Made by a program: the position numbers and the translations under genes. The notes beneath the pieces are model-generated. The model did not search any database. It saw nothing but the letters and a program-made list of their open reading frames with translations, and was not told the origin of the DNA. Below, in pieces: positions 1 through 12,003 of a DNA stretch of 64,000 nucleotides (positions are counted from its first letter, which is position 1; the number at the start of each line of letters is the position of its first letter). The stretch spans positions 432,963,958 to 433,027,957 of the forward strand of contig CM068372.1 in NCBI GenBank assembly GCA_034769895.1, in the 5' to 3' direction. Source of the DNA: Magicicada septendecula (Eukaryota; Arthropoda; Insecta; Hemiptera; Cicadidae).

Positions 1-1307
1 TGATCAGGGTCCGCATACAGCACAAGAGAGAGACAGCAAAAGACTAAAGAAAGATGCTTTCACGCGTAGATCTTCCGACCTCCTGAGGCTTGCCCACCAA
101 CTGAGACGCAACTTGATACCTACTCAGGACAACAACTACCCCCCCTTTCTTACCGGATTGGAAAATCACCACGCCAATGCAACCATCCCCACGCGACCCT
201 CTCCGCCAGGCCAACCCACAGGACCGCCCCAACACGTCACACTCTTTGGTGACCACCACCTACTCCTCCTGCTGCCACTCACATACGCGTCCGAAGACCA
301 AACAAGGTAACTAATACCTTGATATGTGAGTGCCCATGACACTACTGTCCACATCTGGACTGACCAGCCATATGCTGCAAAACAAGGCATCACAAATCCT
401 TGACATATCTAACTGGTCGTAAAAAAAAACATCCCTATACTAGGGCGGACGGCCCCTATTAGCCGGACAGAGAAAACCGCATAGAGGGCACGCGAACATC
501 AATCCCTTCACTTGGTCTTCAATACTGCAGAACTAACGAGGGGGGGTTTGCTTCCGCACGGCAACGTCGAATAACCTACTCTATTCAACATTACCTACCA
601 CAGAAACCAACTAGGGAATGCGGCATGGCCCCTACCTCTTCAATGATTAACCAAACATAACACCCACAAAACACCTAACACCTACAAACATAATGACAAT
701 ACTAAGACAGGAATAAGAAAAACTCAAGTACTCTATCTTCCCTTAAGTAGACTGCGGGTCCACCTACCGTTGCGAGAATCTAGCCCACTAACTGAACTGC
801 TCTCACTCTATTACACCAGACAAAAGGAACGCGACACACACACAACACACACAACACGGAAAAAAAACACCGACCAACGAAAATTTATTTTAACAATTTC
901 TCATGTTACTTCGGCTACCATTTATCGGAAGAAACCGACTGCCGATCGGGCCATACCGCATAATTTAAAAAACAACACCTCCCCAAATATGGGCAAGGTA
1001 ATACTCCAACCAACCAAGCACCGAACTGCGATAAGTCCCTTTTCCCCAGGGATTTCCCCTTCTAAAATTTCTCACCACGTGGCACTATCAACTATTGAAG
1101 GCGGGCAAGTACATATACATATATCTCAAAACCTTAAAGTTAACAAAAATATTTTCAACCTTAGATATAGGGCATTTTAAAATTTTTCTAAGTTCTATTT
1201 GAACTTAACATTGTGGGAGTTCCAAAATGTTTCCTAAGTTTGCAAGCCCCGTCACACCCACAGGACCCACGGGTTGACCCTAATCGTAACCACGCTCTGC
1301 TACCAAA
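1..1307 (-). mobile_element. Internal region (5' part) of a minus-strand LTR retroelement, cut by the window edge
   Basis: This stretch lies just inside an LTR edge and a tRNA-iMet-type primer site on the minus strand, so it should be the start of the internal region of an LTR element that continues beyond the window. The first 560 bases are richer in G+C than the surroundings. No reading frame here gives a recognisable Gag or Pol domain; the short frames on both strands overlap one another and look like chance. It may be an untranslated leader or a decayed copy. Confidence 0.4.
1281..1305 (-). other. Primer binding site, tRNA-iMet type
   Basis: Read on the minus strand this begins TGGTAGCAGAGC, exactly complementary to the CCA tail and acceptor end of initiator tRNA-Met. 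Most of the next dozen bases also fit (GGTT and CGAT blocks match). It is separated by two bases (TT) from an LTR end in ...GGTTACA, the usual LTR, spacer, primer-site layout. Confidence 0.7.
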
Positions 1308-2469
1308 TGTAACCCCTCTTTAACTTAAGCGGTAAAAAAAAGATTATTTTTTTTTGAGAAAAATTTTTGGAATTTTTTTTTTTTTTTTTGTAAAGAGGCG
1401 CCACAAGTTAATTATAACTAGGCTAACGCCTAGAGAAGCCAAAATACGCTGGATCCAGTGAGACGGGTCTTGCAATGAAAACCCATGAATTAAACAATTA
1501 ACAAATCCTTTTTATTATTCTATCTCAGTAAACAATTAATAATAAAATAAATAAACTCAACAGTAATCCATAATTCCCTTAAATAGTAAATTAAATAAAG
1601 TATACTTTCTCAACAAGGCCACCTGAAAATATTTATTGAAACCAAGAAAATAATTTGTCTATGTCACTCTACCAAAGAATTGAAATTTAATACCATAACT
1701 AACCTTGAAATAAAGTTCCCATGAAAATATTAATAAAATATAAAATTTATTTTATATGTTCTTTTTAGAACATAACTTAATGAAGATAACTTAACTTGCT
1801 TCATATAACTTAATGAAGATAAATGGTATTGATTCCTTGCTAATATTAATTATAATAATAATTACTCAAACAAATTAAATAAATTTTAAAGGGTAACAAT
1901 TCCTATACTTGTTATAAGGTTAAATAAAATAAATTATTTCCTTAAAGAAATGATCAGCAATGATTAATTGAGATAGAATACCTGTTATAAAAATGAAAAG
2001 GATATACCTGCATGACTCCATGTATTAACTTTCTTTTATAAAAAGACATCGAACAAATAAACCCTATATCTAAAGTCCCCACCAAAAATACACTAAATGC
2101 ATAATACTTATAACCCCCAAAATGTACACACAAATATACATACATAACATGTTCCACGATACAAATACGTTATACAATAGTATACCATACACTATACATA
2201 AGGATCTCTTGCCACGCCTTTTTTTTATATTACCCTCATGGTGTATATAAATTCTCGCTTTTTCTTTATAATTATCCCTGTTAGAATTACAAATTTATTT
2301 TTATATTACCCCCATGGTGCTGGTTGATTACTCATCAGGTGTATTAGATAATGCTTAAGCATACAGTAGTCCCCAGGAAATAATAAAATTCAAAACTAAG
2401 TGCCTAAGTGGCTAAGTGGCTAAGTGCCTAATGCAGTTATACCATACTGCCCTTCTGGGCTCTATAACA
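1308..2469 (-). repeat. Probable long terminal repeat of the minus-strand element
   Basis: The 3' edge on the minus strand (...GGGGTTACA at 1308) is well supported by the adjoining primer site. The 5' edge is a guess: TGTTATAGAGCC at 2469 is the first good TG-type LTR start upstream and would give an LTR of about 1.16 kb. The interior is AT-rich with long A and T runs near 1330-1390. The partner LTR is outside the window, so neither length nor age can be tested here. Confidence 0.4.
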
Positions 2470-4378
2470 GTGAGAAATTAAAAATATTTAAAATAATGAA
2501 CGCCCCCCAGTTATCATAATTAATTTAAAGATTTTATATATACTGAAACATTGCCAAATAATAAAATTAGAAATATTGCATAATATTATAACCCTATGAA
2601 AAAAATACACTTGGCCCAGAGACGGACATGTTAACATCTTGATGATTCAGCTTTCAACTTGTCTCAACAAACAAGTTGAAAGGTGTTTCGACATGCATTC
2701 CTTCTGGTTGAAACTTGTTGAAAATGCACCTACCTCCCCAGTAATTTTTATACAAATGAATTAAACTGATTTTTAAATTAGGAAAATATATATATATACT
2801 ACTGAATTGAACACGATAAAAGCCAGAAATGACTAATACTAATAATATTGACTAATAGCCAGAATGACTTAAAATCTGTAAAGAAACCCCTATAATGAAA
2901 TAAATGGAAAATCTATGCTGAATGTGCACTGTGTAATGCATGCCAGTCTCTGAGCTGACAATTGTACCAGAAATACACTGAAATTTACAATTAATTTAGC
3001 ACCCAGTCCACACACTAACTGTCCCATCAATTGGGGATCTAAATAAATGTTTAAAACTTGAAATGTTGTAGTTGATAGATATATATAACTGGTCACTGGG
3101 TATGATTGAGTGCTGACTCTATGTGTAATTAATAATTGGTTTTGTATCACCTGATTTCATCCATGAAGGGTTTTTATTGAGGTGACAATCTCGTGGCCGA
3201 CATTTTAGGTGTTGGTGTGGTCATCCAAATCCCTCCGGTATCGAAGATGAGAGCTTATGATGTTCATAGTTCAGCCATGTAGTAGGTCTTTTTCTCGTCT
3301 ATATCGTAGAACCCGCAGCCGTTTAGATCTGTTAGCCTAACATAGTTGGAAGAACTGAAAGTGTTGAAATATTCATCTCTCTACCGGAGAGAAAATGGCG
3401 TCGACCATCAGCCACGGAGTTATTTGGTGAGACAACTTAAAAAGAAGTATCAGCTCCTTCTTCCCCGTTTGCGTAAGGTACCTCTCGCCAGAAAGCAGCA
3501 CCTGGAGTTTTCATACCGCGGACAGGCGGCAGGTGCCGACACCGATCACGCAGTGTAGACTAGAGATCGGTAGGGCATATGTTCACGGGTAGGGTGCAGC
3601 ACTAATTACCGCATTGTAATTCCGTACTGCCTATAACTACAGGTCGTATATTCAGTCGTTTCGCGCCGTATTTCCGCTAGAGATCAGCCCACTCTCCAAT
3701 CGTCAATTACAGAAATCTGGCTGAATCTTCGTGACTCAGCACAAGTCAACGAAGGTATTACAACTAAAAGACTCGTAATTTGCGTATTAGTAAAATCGTA
3801 ACCGTAATTTAGGTAATCGGAAATATTATAACTATAATACTCGTAATCGGCGTGTAATAATTGTTAATTCAGTGAAGATATACAAGTTGTACAAGTCTTC
3901 ATTATTTTAATAAAATTAAATAGTTGTAAGTTTGGAAGAAATTGTCGGAGAAGTTATAAGCGTAAAGTTTATCCAATAATTTAATCAACGGGAACAGTTA
4001 ATATTCAATGCAAAGTTATTAGTCTTTGTAGAAGCTACTGTAATTCGGCTGAGACAGTAACAAAGTTCATGTCGGAAGTAAACGTGAATCGGGAATTACC
4101 ACAGCGTGAGTCGGAAAATAAATCGTCTGACGGTATCGGCCTGAACGATCCGTGTTGCTAGCACTTAGCTTAATTTAATATACATGCAAAGGTGTTAAAT
4201 ATAGTGCCTAATACAACATATTCTTGCTTTAAATAATCTATTAGCTGTGAATTGTGTATAGTGAAAGTGATGCGTATGTATATCTAAAGTGTTATAATCA
4301 ACGAGTGCCACCAGCAAAGATCTACTGTCGCAACAGAGGTCATCAGAACTCGAGGACAGCACACTTCGACCGGATAAC
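2470..4378. other. Unassigned sequence
   Basis: No gene is recognised. A perfect 12-bp stem with an 8-nt loop lies at 2651-2682 (CTTTCAACTTGT and its complement), followed by related GTTGAAA words at 2706-2725. From about 3180 to 4350 the base composition is less AT-biased and short open frames occur (for example 3346-3558 and a 30-codon frame from an ATG at 4069), but none resembles a known protein. Confidence 0.3.
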
Positions 4379-4662
4379 TATAACATTTTAACTTGCGTTA
4401 TAACATAGGGAACCCGTATTAATTGGTTCTGCCAATTATACAGGCTGCCTTCGTTGTAACAAGCTGAAAATTAATCAAATCACTAAAACAATTAATGTAC
4501 AAGGAACTTGGGGGGGGGGTAGTCTGCTGATTTATGCACTCAATTTAGTATTGTACTAAAGATGACATCTCTTTATTTATGTCTATTTGATTATACATAA
4601 CATATCAACTTTTAACTTACAGTGAAAATTGTAATGGGTTTTCTACATTAAGATTTATAATA
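4379..4662 (-). repeat. Family C terminal direct repeat (3' LTR in minus orientation)
   Basis: It starts TATAACAT and ends TTTATAATA on the plus strand, and contains a G-run of about ten bases near 4510. It matches 7457-7741 with about five visible substitutions. Confidence 0.6.
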
Positions 4663-7439
4663 CAGTTAGCGCCTTTTACCTCGGATCCGAGTTTATATGT
4701 ATTACTTAGGAATTTAAAGTTTACTCTACTCCATTAATGAATTACTTTATTACTCTTTATACCATTTGAGGAATGGTTTCTTTTATTAGTGCAATGTTCC
4801 AACGCTACATCACACGTGTTACTTTACAACTTGTGGTTACTGAAATTACTTGTTACAACATTTATTCTTAAACTTTAGAGATTGTCATTTTAAAGTCTTT
4901 TAGTTTACAATTACTTCTATTTCAAAAGATACATATCCACGGAAGACAAGCCTCCGCGTCACCTCTTAGTTAAGGGTTTTAGTCCTCGTCCTCCACGCGT
5001 GATTCTTCGGTCCTCTCTCTGTAGTGGGTTGTCATAGTGGTAGTCTTTCTGGTGAAGGTCCTCGGACTCAACTAATGTTGATTCGGATGTTACGGTGTCA
5101 TGAAGTCGTCCTGTTTCTCGGTGGTATTGTAAATACAGTTGAGGTCTTCGTCTTCACATTTTACAGTTATGCACATCACATTTGGTAATAGTACGGTTGT
5201 ATCTGAATTTACATATACAACTCTAAAATAACTTTGACTATATTTCTTACTGGGAGATGACACCTTACGCACTTAATTTTTTACATTACCTTTTTTGTTA
5301 CACACAACATTCTCGTTATATAACTCTTCACACGGTTATTTGAAACTAATAACCACATTTAACAAAAAGTACATATTTTGTACAGCGCTCTGCTTTGAGC
5401 TGCTTACTGGTTGAACGACGCATCATCTCTGCTCTGTAACTATGTAGGAAGGGTCAGTGCATCGCGTGGATGTTACGCGTCGCAGCGAAATAGTTCCATA
5501 TTTCTCCTTTATTTAAACGGTTAAAGTTTGACTTTTTAATTATTCAGAGATATTCTTAATTACAAACGTTATTAAAGTACACTACTGTGGTCTTGTTTAA
5601 TTATTTAAATAATGTCAAATTTACAAGTATTATTAGTTTGTTTAGGGGTCGGAATTCAAGTTAATTCCGGTTAGCGCATGTCTATGCAGGGGTAATTAAC
5701 AAGGTTTACCCTATCTGTACACTCGTATTCCTTTTTATTTTATTATTAAAACTCTTTATTAAATATTATTATAATTTTAAGATAGCGATAAAATTTAGTT
5801 TAAATGTGCGATTAAAATTTGAAATTTCTCAGCCTTTACATTACCTATTTATTAATTACTATATTTTTTATTAATGAAATCGTCACATACTCCGCCGCTT
5901 AAAAACAGACTCCAGCTTATTTGGTCAGTAATGTACCTGGAGTATGCTTGGGGATTACAGTGTGAAATTTCTTGGTACTCATTTTCTTTTCTTCCGTGAA
6001 CTTCCCTTTATCTCGTTTCTTAAAAGGTAACTTAATTTTATTTCTACTACTAATTTTCGTAACCTCACAACATCGTGTCCCGACTGATTACATTTTGCAT
6101 ACTCTAACTCTAGTAGTTAGTTTTCTGCACTTTCTTTAACCCTTGTAAAGAACTTTCTTTAACCCTTGTAAAGAATTTTTCAGTGCGGCGCCATTGTGAC
6201 TGTGTTACGTTACATATATAATTCTTAATTACCTCTAATATAACCTAAAGCGGATCCCATACTCCACTTTAGATTATTTCTAATCCTAATTTCTTATTCT
6301 ACTGAGATAAGCGGAATGTCACGAAGGGGAATCTTTATTTACTTTTAAACAATCAACTGTAACACACTAAGCACGAGGGGACAAACACTTTACACAGGGG
6401 TGTTGTATTATACACATGGTCGCGGCTATTGTTTACTTCGGTACCACTTTAGGATTTCATAACAATTGGGGTCGCTTCCTACAATACTAAACACGATTAT
6501 TTCCTGCACGAACGGGTTTGTCTTATATACTGGCACGCTGGGGAATTATATTGACCACAACCGGGTGTTTACATTATTCACATATACTTTTATTATTACT
6601 TCCTTTTACTTATTTTACTAATACACTTTTATAACACGTTAGTATAGTTTAAGAATTTATTAAACTTTTATTTAAAGGACTTATCATTTACTAAAAAAAA
6701 TTTTATAATTTATTTTTTTTTTATTTAGGACACGTTTATATACTTCGATTTAATTTTACTTAGTTTAAAGGTTAACATTTTACTTTGTTACGGGGTAAGG
6801 GGTTGAACACTTTATTTAACAATAGAGATAGTAGTTTTCGCACACTAAAACTTATTTTACTATTCGCATTAAATTCTATACTACTCTTTCTTTTTTTTTC
6901 ATATAAACGATTAAAATTTGACCTTTAATCATTTTACATTGGTAGTGAGAGAGAGAAATCTCACACAGGCGTCAATATACGTTCAACGAAGGGGGAATTC
7001 TCGGTTACTAAACACAGGATAATACACGCTTCTTATAACAATAGAGGAGGTGGAGTATTGTCTAACTCGAGGTGGCAGAGGGTGGCAAGGTCAGTTTCAT
7101 ACAGGCGGCAACAGGATATTTACCTGTCCGAGTTTGTCGTCAAATTGACACGTTGATGAATGAAATTTTTGGACAAGTACGTACATGGTTTTGTTTACGT
7201 GTGTCAATATGTTAATATGAGTTTACACATATTAAATTCACAATTAAAGTTACCTATACTATACCACTATAATAATAATTATCATTTTTATTTTATTTAA
7301 AATTTAGACACATATTAAAGCACATGAGTGAATAGATCAACAGGGTGTCACAATATTACACAATTACTTATTAAACACAAGGTGGCGCATGTTAATAATA
7401 AAATTATTTACCTGTTTTTTTTATTTTTTTTTACAAAAT

Positions 7440-7453
7440 AGCAGAGTGGCGCA
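7440..7453 (-). other. Candidate primer site matching the 5' end of tRNA-iMet
   Basis: The plus strand reads AGCAGAGTGGCGCA, which is the first 14 nucleotides of animal initiator tRNA-Met. The minus strand here is therefore complementary to the 5' end, not the 3' end, of that tRNA, and it sits within a few bases of the family C LTR edge. A tRNA 5' fragment would anneal with its 3' end facing the LTR, the orientation a primer needs. The assignment is inference. Confidence 0.35.
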
Positions 7454-7456
7454 ATT

Positions 7457-7741
7457 TATAACATCTTAACTTGCGTTATAACATAGGGAACCCGTATTAA
7501 TTGGTTCTGCCAATTATACAGGCTGCCTTCGTTGTAACAAGCTGAAAATTAATCAAGTCACCAAAACAATTAATATACAAGGAACTTGGGGGGGGGGGTA
7601 GTCTGCTGATTTATGCACTCAATTTAGTATTGTACTAAAGATGACATCTCTTTATTTATGTCTATTTGATTATACATAACATATCAACTTTTAACTTACA
7701 GTGAAAATTGTAATGGGTTTTCTACATTAAGATTTATAATA
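7457..7741 (-). repeat. Family C terminal direct repeat (5' LTR in minus orientation)
   Basis: Second copy of the 4379-4662 repeat. The neighbouring internal sequence on its minus-strand 3' side holds the candidate primer site. Confidence 0.6.
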
Positions 7742-8822
7742 AGTAAAGATTTCGTTTGGGCCGAACCTCAGAGAAGAGGTCAAGAAGGAAGCTGAACACA
7801 AGAAGTGCAATGGGTATCCTTATTGCTCGTTTAAGAACGAAGGAAGTTTGCAAGCAAACAGATTTTTATTAAAACAAAGGGTTATTACTGCTGTGTCCAT
7901 TAAATCACGTAGGCTATAGCCAACGATCAATTGAAGGGTACTAGGCAAAGAAATCTAAATTTTTCTTGAAACAACCTGAAATCCCTTAGTAAACTATTCT
8001 CCGTATCCTCATGGATAAACTTGTAATGTACCTTACCTACGCACCTTACTTTCTTATTTTGCATAGCGCTTCCTCGCTTGCCAAGTTCTGTATGCTTTTT
8101 TGTTTCTCTGATTCACTTCTGTTCTGTTCAAGTGCGCGCTCGCGTTTCTGTAATTAATTTATTATTGTTTAATTATGAATTACCTTATGTCAAATAAAGT
8201 GTTTTCTTTGGTCTTTACTTGCTTCTTTTCAATTTTTATTCTGTTGTTTTCAAAATTCGTTTGTTTTTTATTATACAACTTTTTTGGTATGTCAATTTTT
8301 TACCAATTGTTATTGATATAATGATTTTTTAGCATTGTTTAAAGCTGGAAGTGGGCGCCTGGCGTTGATGACACGTAATACTAGGTCGCTTTTACATATT
8401 GTTGGCTTGAGATAAGCTTCCTAGTGTTTAAGGTATCGACAAATTTCCGGTTTTCCTGTCTGGCCTACGTACCATTCTATATAATAGTGATTACAATTCT
8501 TTATAACCTTTGTGTTATTGCCAAAGCTTATAGATGGAGATAAGTTTTATAATTGAGAGACTAGATTTCAAAAATTAAAAAAATAACAATTAAAAAATTA
8601 AAGTGATTTGATTTTTCGAGTTTTGTTCGAAGTAACTTGGAATTAATAACAATTGTCAAAACATCCCAATAGATAATTATAATTTTATTTTATGAAATAA
8701 TGTTTATGCTAGTTTGTGAATTGTTGAATTCAATCTGATAAAGATTTCTTTACATTAACACTTTAAAGCGGTATAAAACAGAATGCAAAGAGGGATATAA
8801 AAGGCTATTATTTTGTTTTTGC
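7742..8822. other. Unassigned AT-rich sequence
   Basis: No reading frame, RNA gene or repeat is recognised here; composition is typical of the AT-rich intergenic background. Confidence 0.4.
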
Positions 8823-9107
8823 TTGAAAATTGGGGGGGTAGAACGTCCAACGGCTACGTTCGCATCCGCCCCTGCGGCTGCTGAGGGCGAGTCTGTTGGC
8901 AGAGGTGAACTGGGCCCAACCGCAGCGCCCCGCAGCCATCGTGTTGTGTCGTCTTCTCCAGCTCTTGTGTTTGTCTCAGACCTGGACCGTGTAGGTGGTG
9001 TAAGGACATTATCAATGACGGATGGCGGGCCAGAATTTACCGCCGGCTGTAAGTGTAATTATTCTGCCATGAAGCTTCGTCATCAACTTAAGGCCTACTT
9101 TGTTTGA
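8823..9107 (+). other. GC-rich island with an open frame of unknown origin
   Basis: About 290 bases are strikingly richer in G+C than the flanks and stay open in one plus-strand frame of 94 codons. That frame begins at TTG; no ATG start is present. The translation is rich in Ala, Pro, Ser and Gly with the stretch DRVGGVRTLSMTDGGPEF. A donor-like GTAAGT lies at about 9050. It could be an exon, a retroposed fragment or chance. I do not recognise the protein. Confidence 0.2.
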
Positions 9108-9236
9108 TCCGTTGACTGGGTAGTACCTTCACCGTATCTAAAAGGGCACAGTGGTAATGGTTTAGTGAATATATTTCAAATACAGTATATAACCTCGTGC
9201 GTGGCTATAAAATCCGTTAAAATATTAAAATAAAAT

Positions 9237-10245
9237 CTCTTCTTAAGCAAGAAAGCATTGAGACAATAATACAATAATATCTCTTCTCAAACAAGAAAGC
9301 ATTGAGATAATGGTACAATAATAACTCATCTTAAGCAAGAAACCATTGAGACAATAATACAATAATATCTCTTCTTAAGCAAGAAAGCATTGAGACAATG
9401 GTACAATAATATCTCTTCTTAAGCAAGAAAACATTGAGACAATAGTACAATAATATCTCTTCTTAAGCAAGAAAGTATTGAGACAATAGTACAATTATAT
9501 CTCTTCTTAAGCAAGAAAGTATTGAGGCAATAATATAATAAATCTCTTCTTAAGCAAGAAAGCATTGAGACAATAGTACAATAATATCTCTTCTTAACCA
9601 AGAAAGCATTGAGGCAATAATACAATAATATCTCTTCTTAAGCAAGAAACCATTGTGACAATAATTCAATAAAATCTCTTCTTAAGCAAGAAAGCATAGA
9701 GGCAATAGTACAATAACATCTCTTCTTAAGCAAGAAAGAATTGAAACAATAATACAATAAATCTCTTCTTATGCAAGAAAACATTGAGACAATAATACAA
9801 TAATATCTCTTCTTAAGCAAGAAAGTATTGAGACAATAGTACAATAATATCTCTTCTTATGCAAGAAAACATTGAGACAATAATACAATAATATCTCTTC
9901 TTAAGCAAGAAAGTATTGAGACAATAGTACAATAATATCTCTTCTTAAGCAAGAAAGCATTGAGTCAATAACACAATAATATTTCTTCTTACGCAAGAAA
10001 GCATTGAGTCAATGGTACAATAATATCTCTTCTTAAGCAAGGAAACATTGATACAATAATACAATAATATATTTTCTTAAGCAAGAAATCATTGAGACAA
10101 TAGTACAATAATATCTCTTCTTAAGCAAGAAAGTATTGAGGCAATAGTACAATAATATCTCTTCTTAAGCAAGAAAGCATTGAGACAATATATCAATAAT
10201 ATATCTTCTTAAGCAAGAAAACATTGAGACAATAATACAATAATA
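9237..10245. repeat. 44-bp minisatellite, about 23 copies
   Basis: Head-to-tail units of about 44 bp contain the core TCTCTTCTTAAGCAAGAAAG followed by CATTGAGACAATAGTACAAT. Units differ by scattered substitutions and occasional one- to two-base length changes. The array starts about 175 bp past the stop codon of the minus-strand SDR gene, so it lies in or beyond its 3' UTR. Long open frames inside it are by-products of the period. Confidence 0.95.
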
Positions 10246-10419
10246 AATACACAATTAATGTGGTAAGTTTTTCATTACAATTGAGTTAACATAAATATAA
10301 ATCACAGTTATTTTTAAATGTCAAAAAATCAGCATCTCACTAAATGCTTTTGTGTACTTATGTTCATGATTGTTGTTTTTCGTTCATGATTTTCTTTGTT
10401 CATGATTTGTTTTCTTGAT

Positions 10420-10497
10420 TTATCCCACCTTTAATACCATATCTTCTATTGGTTTCAGATCAGCCTCCCACTGTTGGACGATAGTTAGCTGTGGTAT
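10420..10497 (-). CDS. SDR exon 6 (residues 230-254 and stop)
   Basis: The acceptor GTTATTTGCAG opens IPQLTIVQQWEADLKPIEDM and ends VLKVG then TAA. The preceding exon's QEVH followed by IPQLTI lines up with the VQ-HELTI strand at the end of DHRS11-like proteins, which supports the junction. No AATAAA on the minus strand is obvious before the minisatellite begins. Confidence 0.8.
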   Translation of the reverse strand: MPQLTIVQQWEADLKPIEDMVLKVG

Positions 10498-11533
10498 CTG
10501 CAAATAACACCATTAAATATTACTAATGACGTCGGTTTATATTATTACAATCAAAACGAATTGTATCATTTAGACAATATTATTTAACGCTACATACATG
10601 TTTAGTAAATGTACGGTTACTGTGCATTAGATAGGATTCATATTCAGAGTGGCTTATTGCCATATTATTTACGAAGGTTTGGTATTAGGTACATTTTTGT
10701 TAATAATTTCTATACTTTGAGTTGTACACAAATCTTAAAACAGTTTGAAAGTGATAGTTTTGTAAATTTAGTCAATTTTGACTAATGTGTAATATCGATC
10801 TAACCTAATTAATTTGCATGTGAATGTTTTCATTGTGTGTTTTAGCTTCGTTGAGCATTTAATTCGCATGCACAATAAATCTAGCTTTTCTTCACATACA
10901 CAATCACTGCTTTGCATATTTGGAAACTTAACACTTTACGGGAACTCGTTCTGAAAACGTAGGCTCGCGGCCCGAAATAGCAGGATGTATGCGGCGGGGG
11001 CGGCTTCGGTTCTCTTTTCTGTGGGTACAGTGTTTAGTGCATTGTGTCACGATATTCGGTAGACTCCCCAACGTTGAGATTCGTTTCCTATCTCCGAAAC
11101 GTTTGCGGCAGCGTATCGATAGATTACCAGGAACATATCTGTCACATTCAATATATCATATTTAGGCTGAATCCTCCTCAACCGTCCTTGGCCATACATA
11201 AATTCTTGTACATGACACACACACACAGGCTCTCTCTCATATATATTTTTCTCACATTATTCTTGTTTTTAATCATAACAAATATATTTGTTTTTTCTTA
11301 CAAAATGTATTTACATATTTTTATATTTTCTGTATATTAACACTGTTTTAACAGTTTGAAACAGTTGAAGCAATGTTCTTATATAAAAAATATTTATAAA
11401 TATATTTCTGTAAAAAAACGAATATAATTTACAGATATATAGAACTTCACACACCTTCAGTACACTTCCGTTTGCCGTGAATAAATTCATTGCATGGTCA
11501 GATCTATCTGGTTTTCTTGCTTCTCTGTTTCAC

Positions 11534-11536
<3 letters not shown>

Positions 11537-11569
<33 letters not shown>
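11537..11569. repeat. (GT)n microsatellite
   Basis: About 16 perfect GT units within the intron. Confidence 0.95.
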
Positions 11570-11572
<3 letters not shown>

Positions 11573-11944
11573 GCATTGTTAAATCATTAATTTATTATTT
11601 CATCCAATGAATTTCTTTGTTTGGTGTGTATAAAACTCCAGATCTTATTTGGTACATATTTTTGTATTCATCACGATGAATACACTTGTGTGCGTGTAAA
11701 GGTTTTCTAACATGTTTTTCATCTTTGGCTAATAGTTTAAAACACTTTGTATTTAGAAATGGGTGTTTTTGTCGATATGTTGATGGGACGTAATGCTTTT
11801 ATATATTGTTGCCTTGGCCACTTACACCTATAATAATTGACCTTAAATGTTTGTAGCTTTGCCCGTTTAGTAATCTAGACTCCAGAACGTTTTTGTAGGT
11901 AATTAATCTCAAACTCGGTCATCTTCTTATGGAATATATATTTA

Positions 11945-12003
11945 GAGTCCGTAGCTTAGAGCAATAGGTGATTTATAATCACCAGTTCAAATCCTGTCGC
12001 GTT
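11945..12003 (+). other. tRNA-like segment with pol III box A and box B words
   Basis: GTAGCTTAGAGCAATAGG fits a D-arm/box A, GGTGA-TTTATAA-TCACC forms a perfect 5-bp anticodon stem with a TAT (Ile-type) anticodon, and AGTTCAAATCC fits a T-loop/box B. The T stem and acceptor stem do not pair properly and the variable region is too short, so this is a decayed tRNA or the head of a tRNA-derived SINE, not a working tRNA gene. Confidence 0.35.

Larger units (their letters stand above)
4379..7741 (-). mobile_element. Family C: LTR-like non-autonomous element
   Basis: Two direct repeats of 284-285 bp (4379-4662 and 7457-7741), about 98% alike by eye, enclose 2.8 kb. Orientation is inferred from the minus strand. 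There the right-hand repeat ends GTTATA and is followed by AATTGCGCC, nearly the same boundary as family A (GTTATAAATTGGCGCC). A purine-rich GAGGTAAAAGGCG lies just before the other repeat. The interior is AT-rich and shows no Gag, Pol or envelope-like frame, so the copy is either non-autonomous or a decayed fossil. No clear target duplication was seen. The high similarity of the two repeats suggests a fairly young insertion. Confidence 0.5.

Noticed and set aside
770-1180. 136-codon plus-strand frame near the left edge
   Set aside because: It lies antisense to the inferred LTR element, has threonine/histidine low complexity and starts at a non-ATG codon; no domain seen.
9419-9844. Two 68-codon open frames in the minisatellite
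   Set aside because: They follow from the repeat period and lack independent coding signs.
9237-10245. CRISPR-like repeat array
   Set aside because: The entire 44-bp unit repeats with mutations throughout; there are no unique spacers, and this is eukaryotic DNA. It is a minisatellite.
11945-12003. Functional tRNA-Ile gene
   Set aside because: Acceptor and T stems do not pair and the variable loop is too short.
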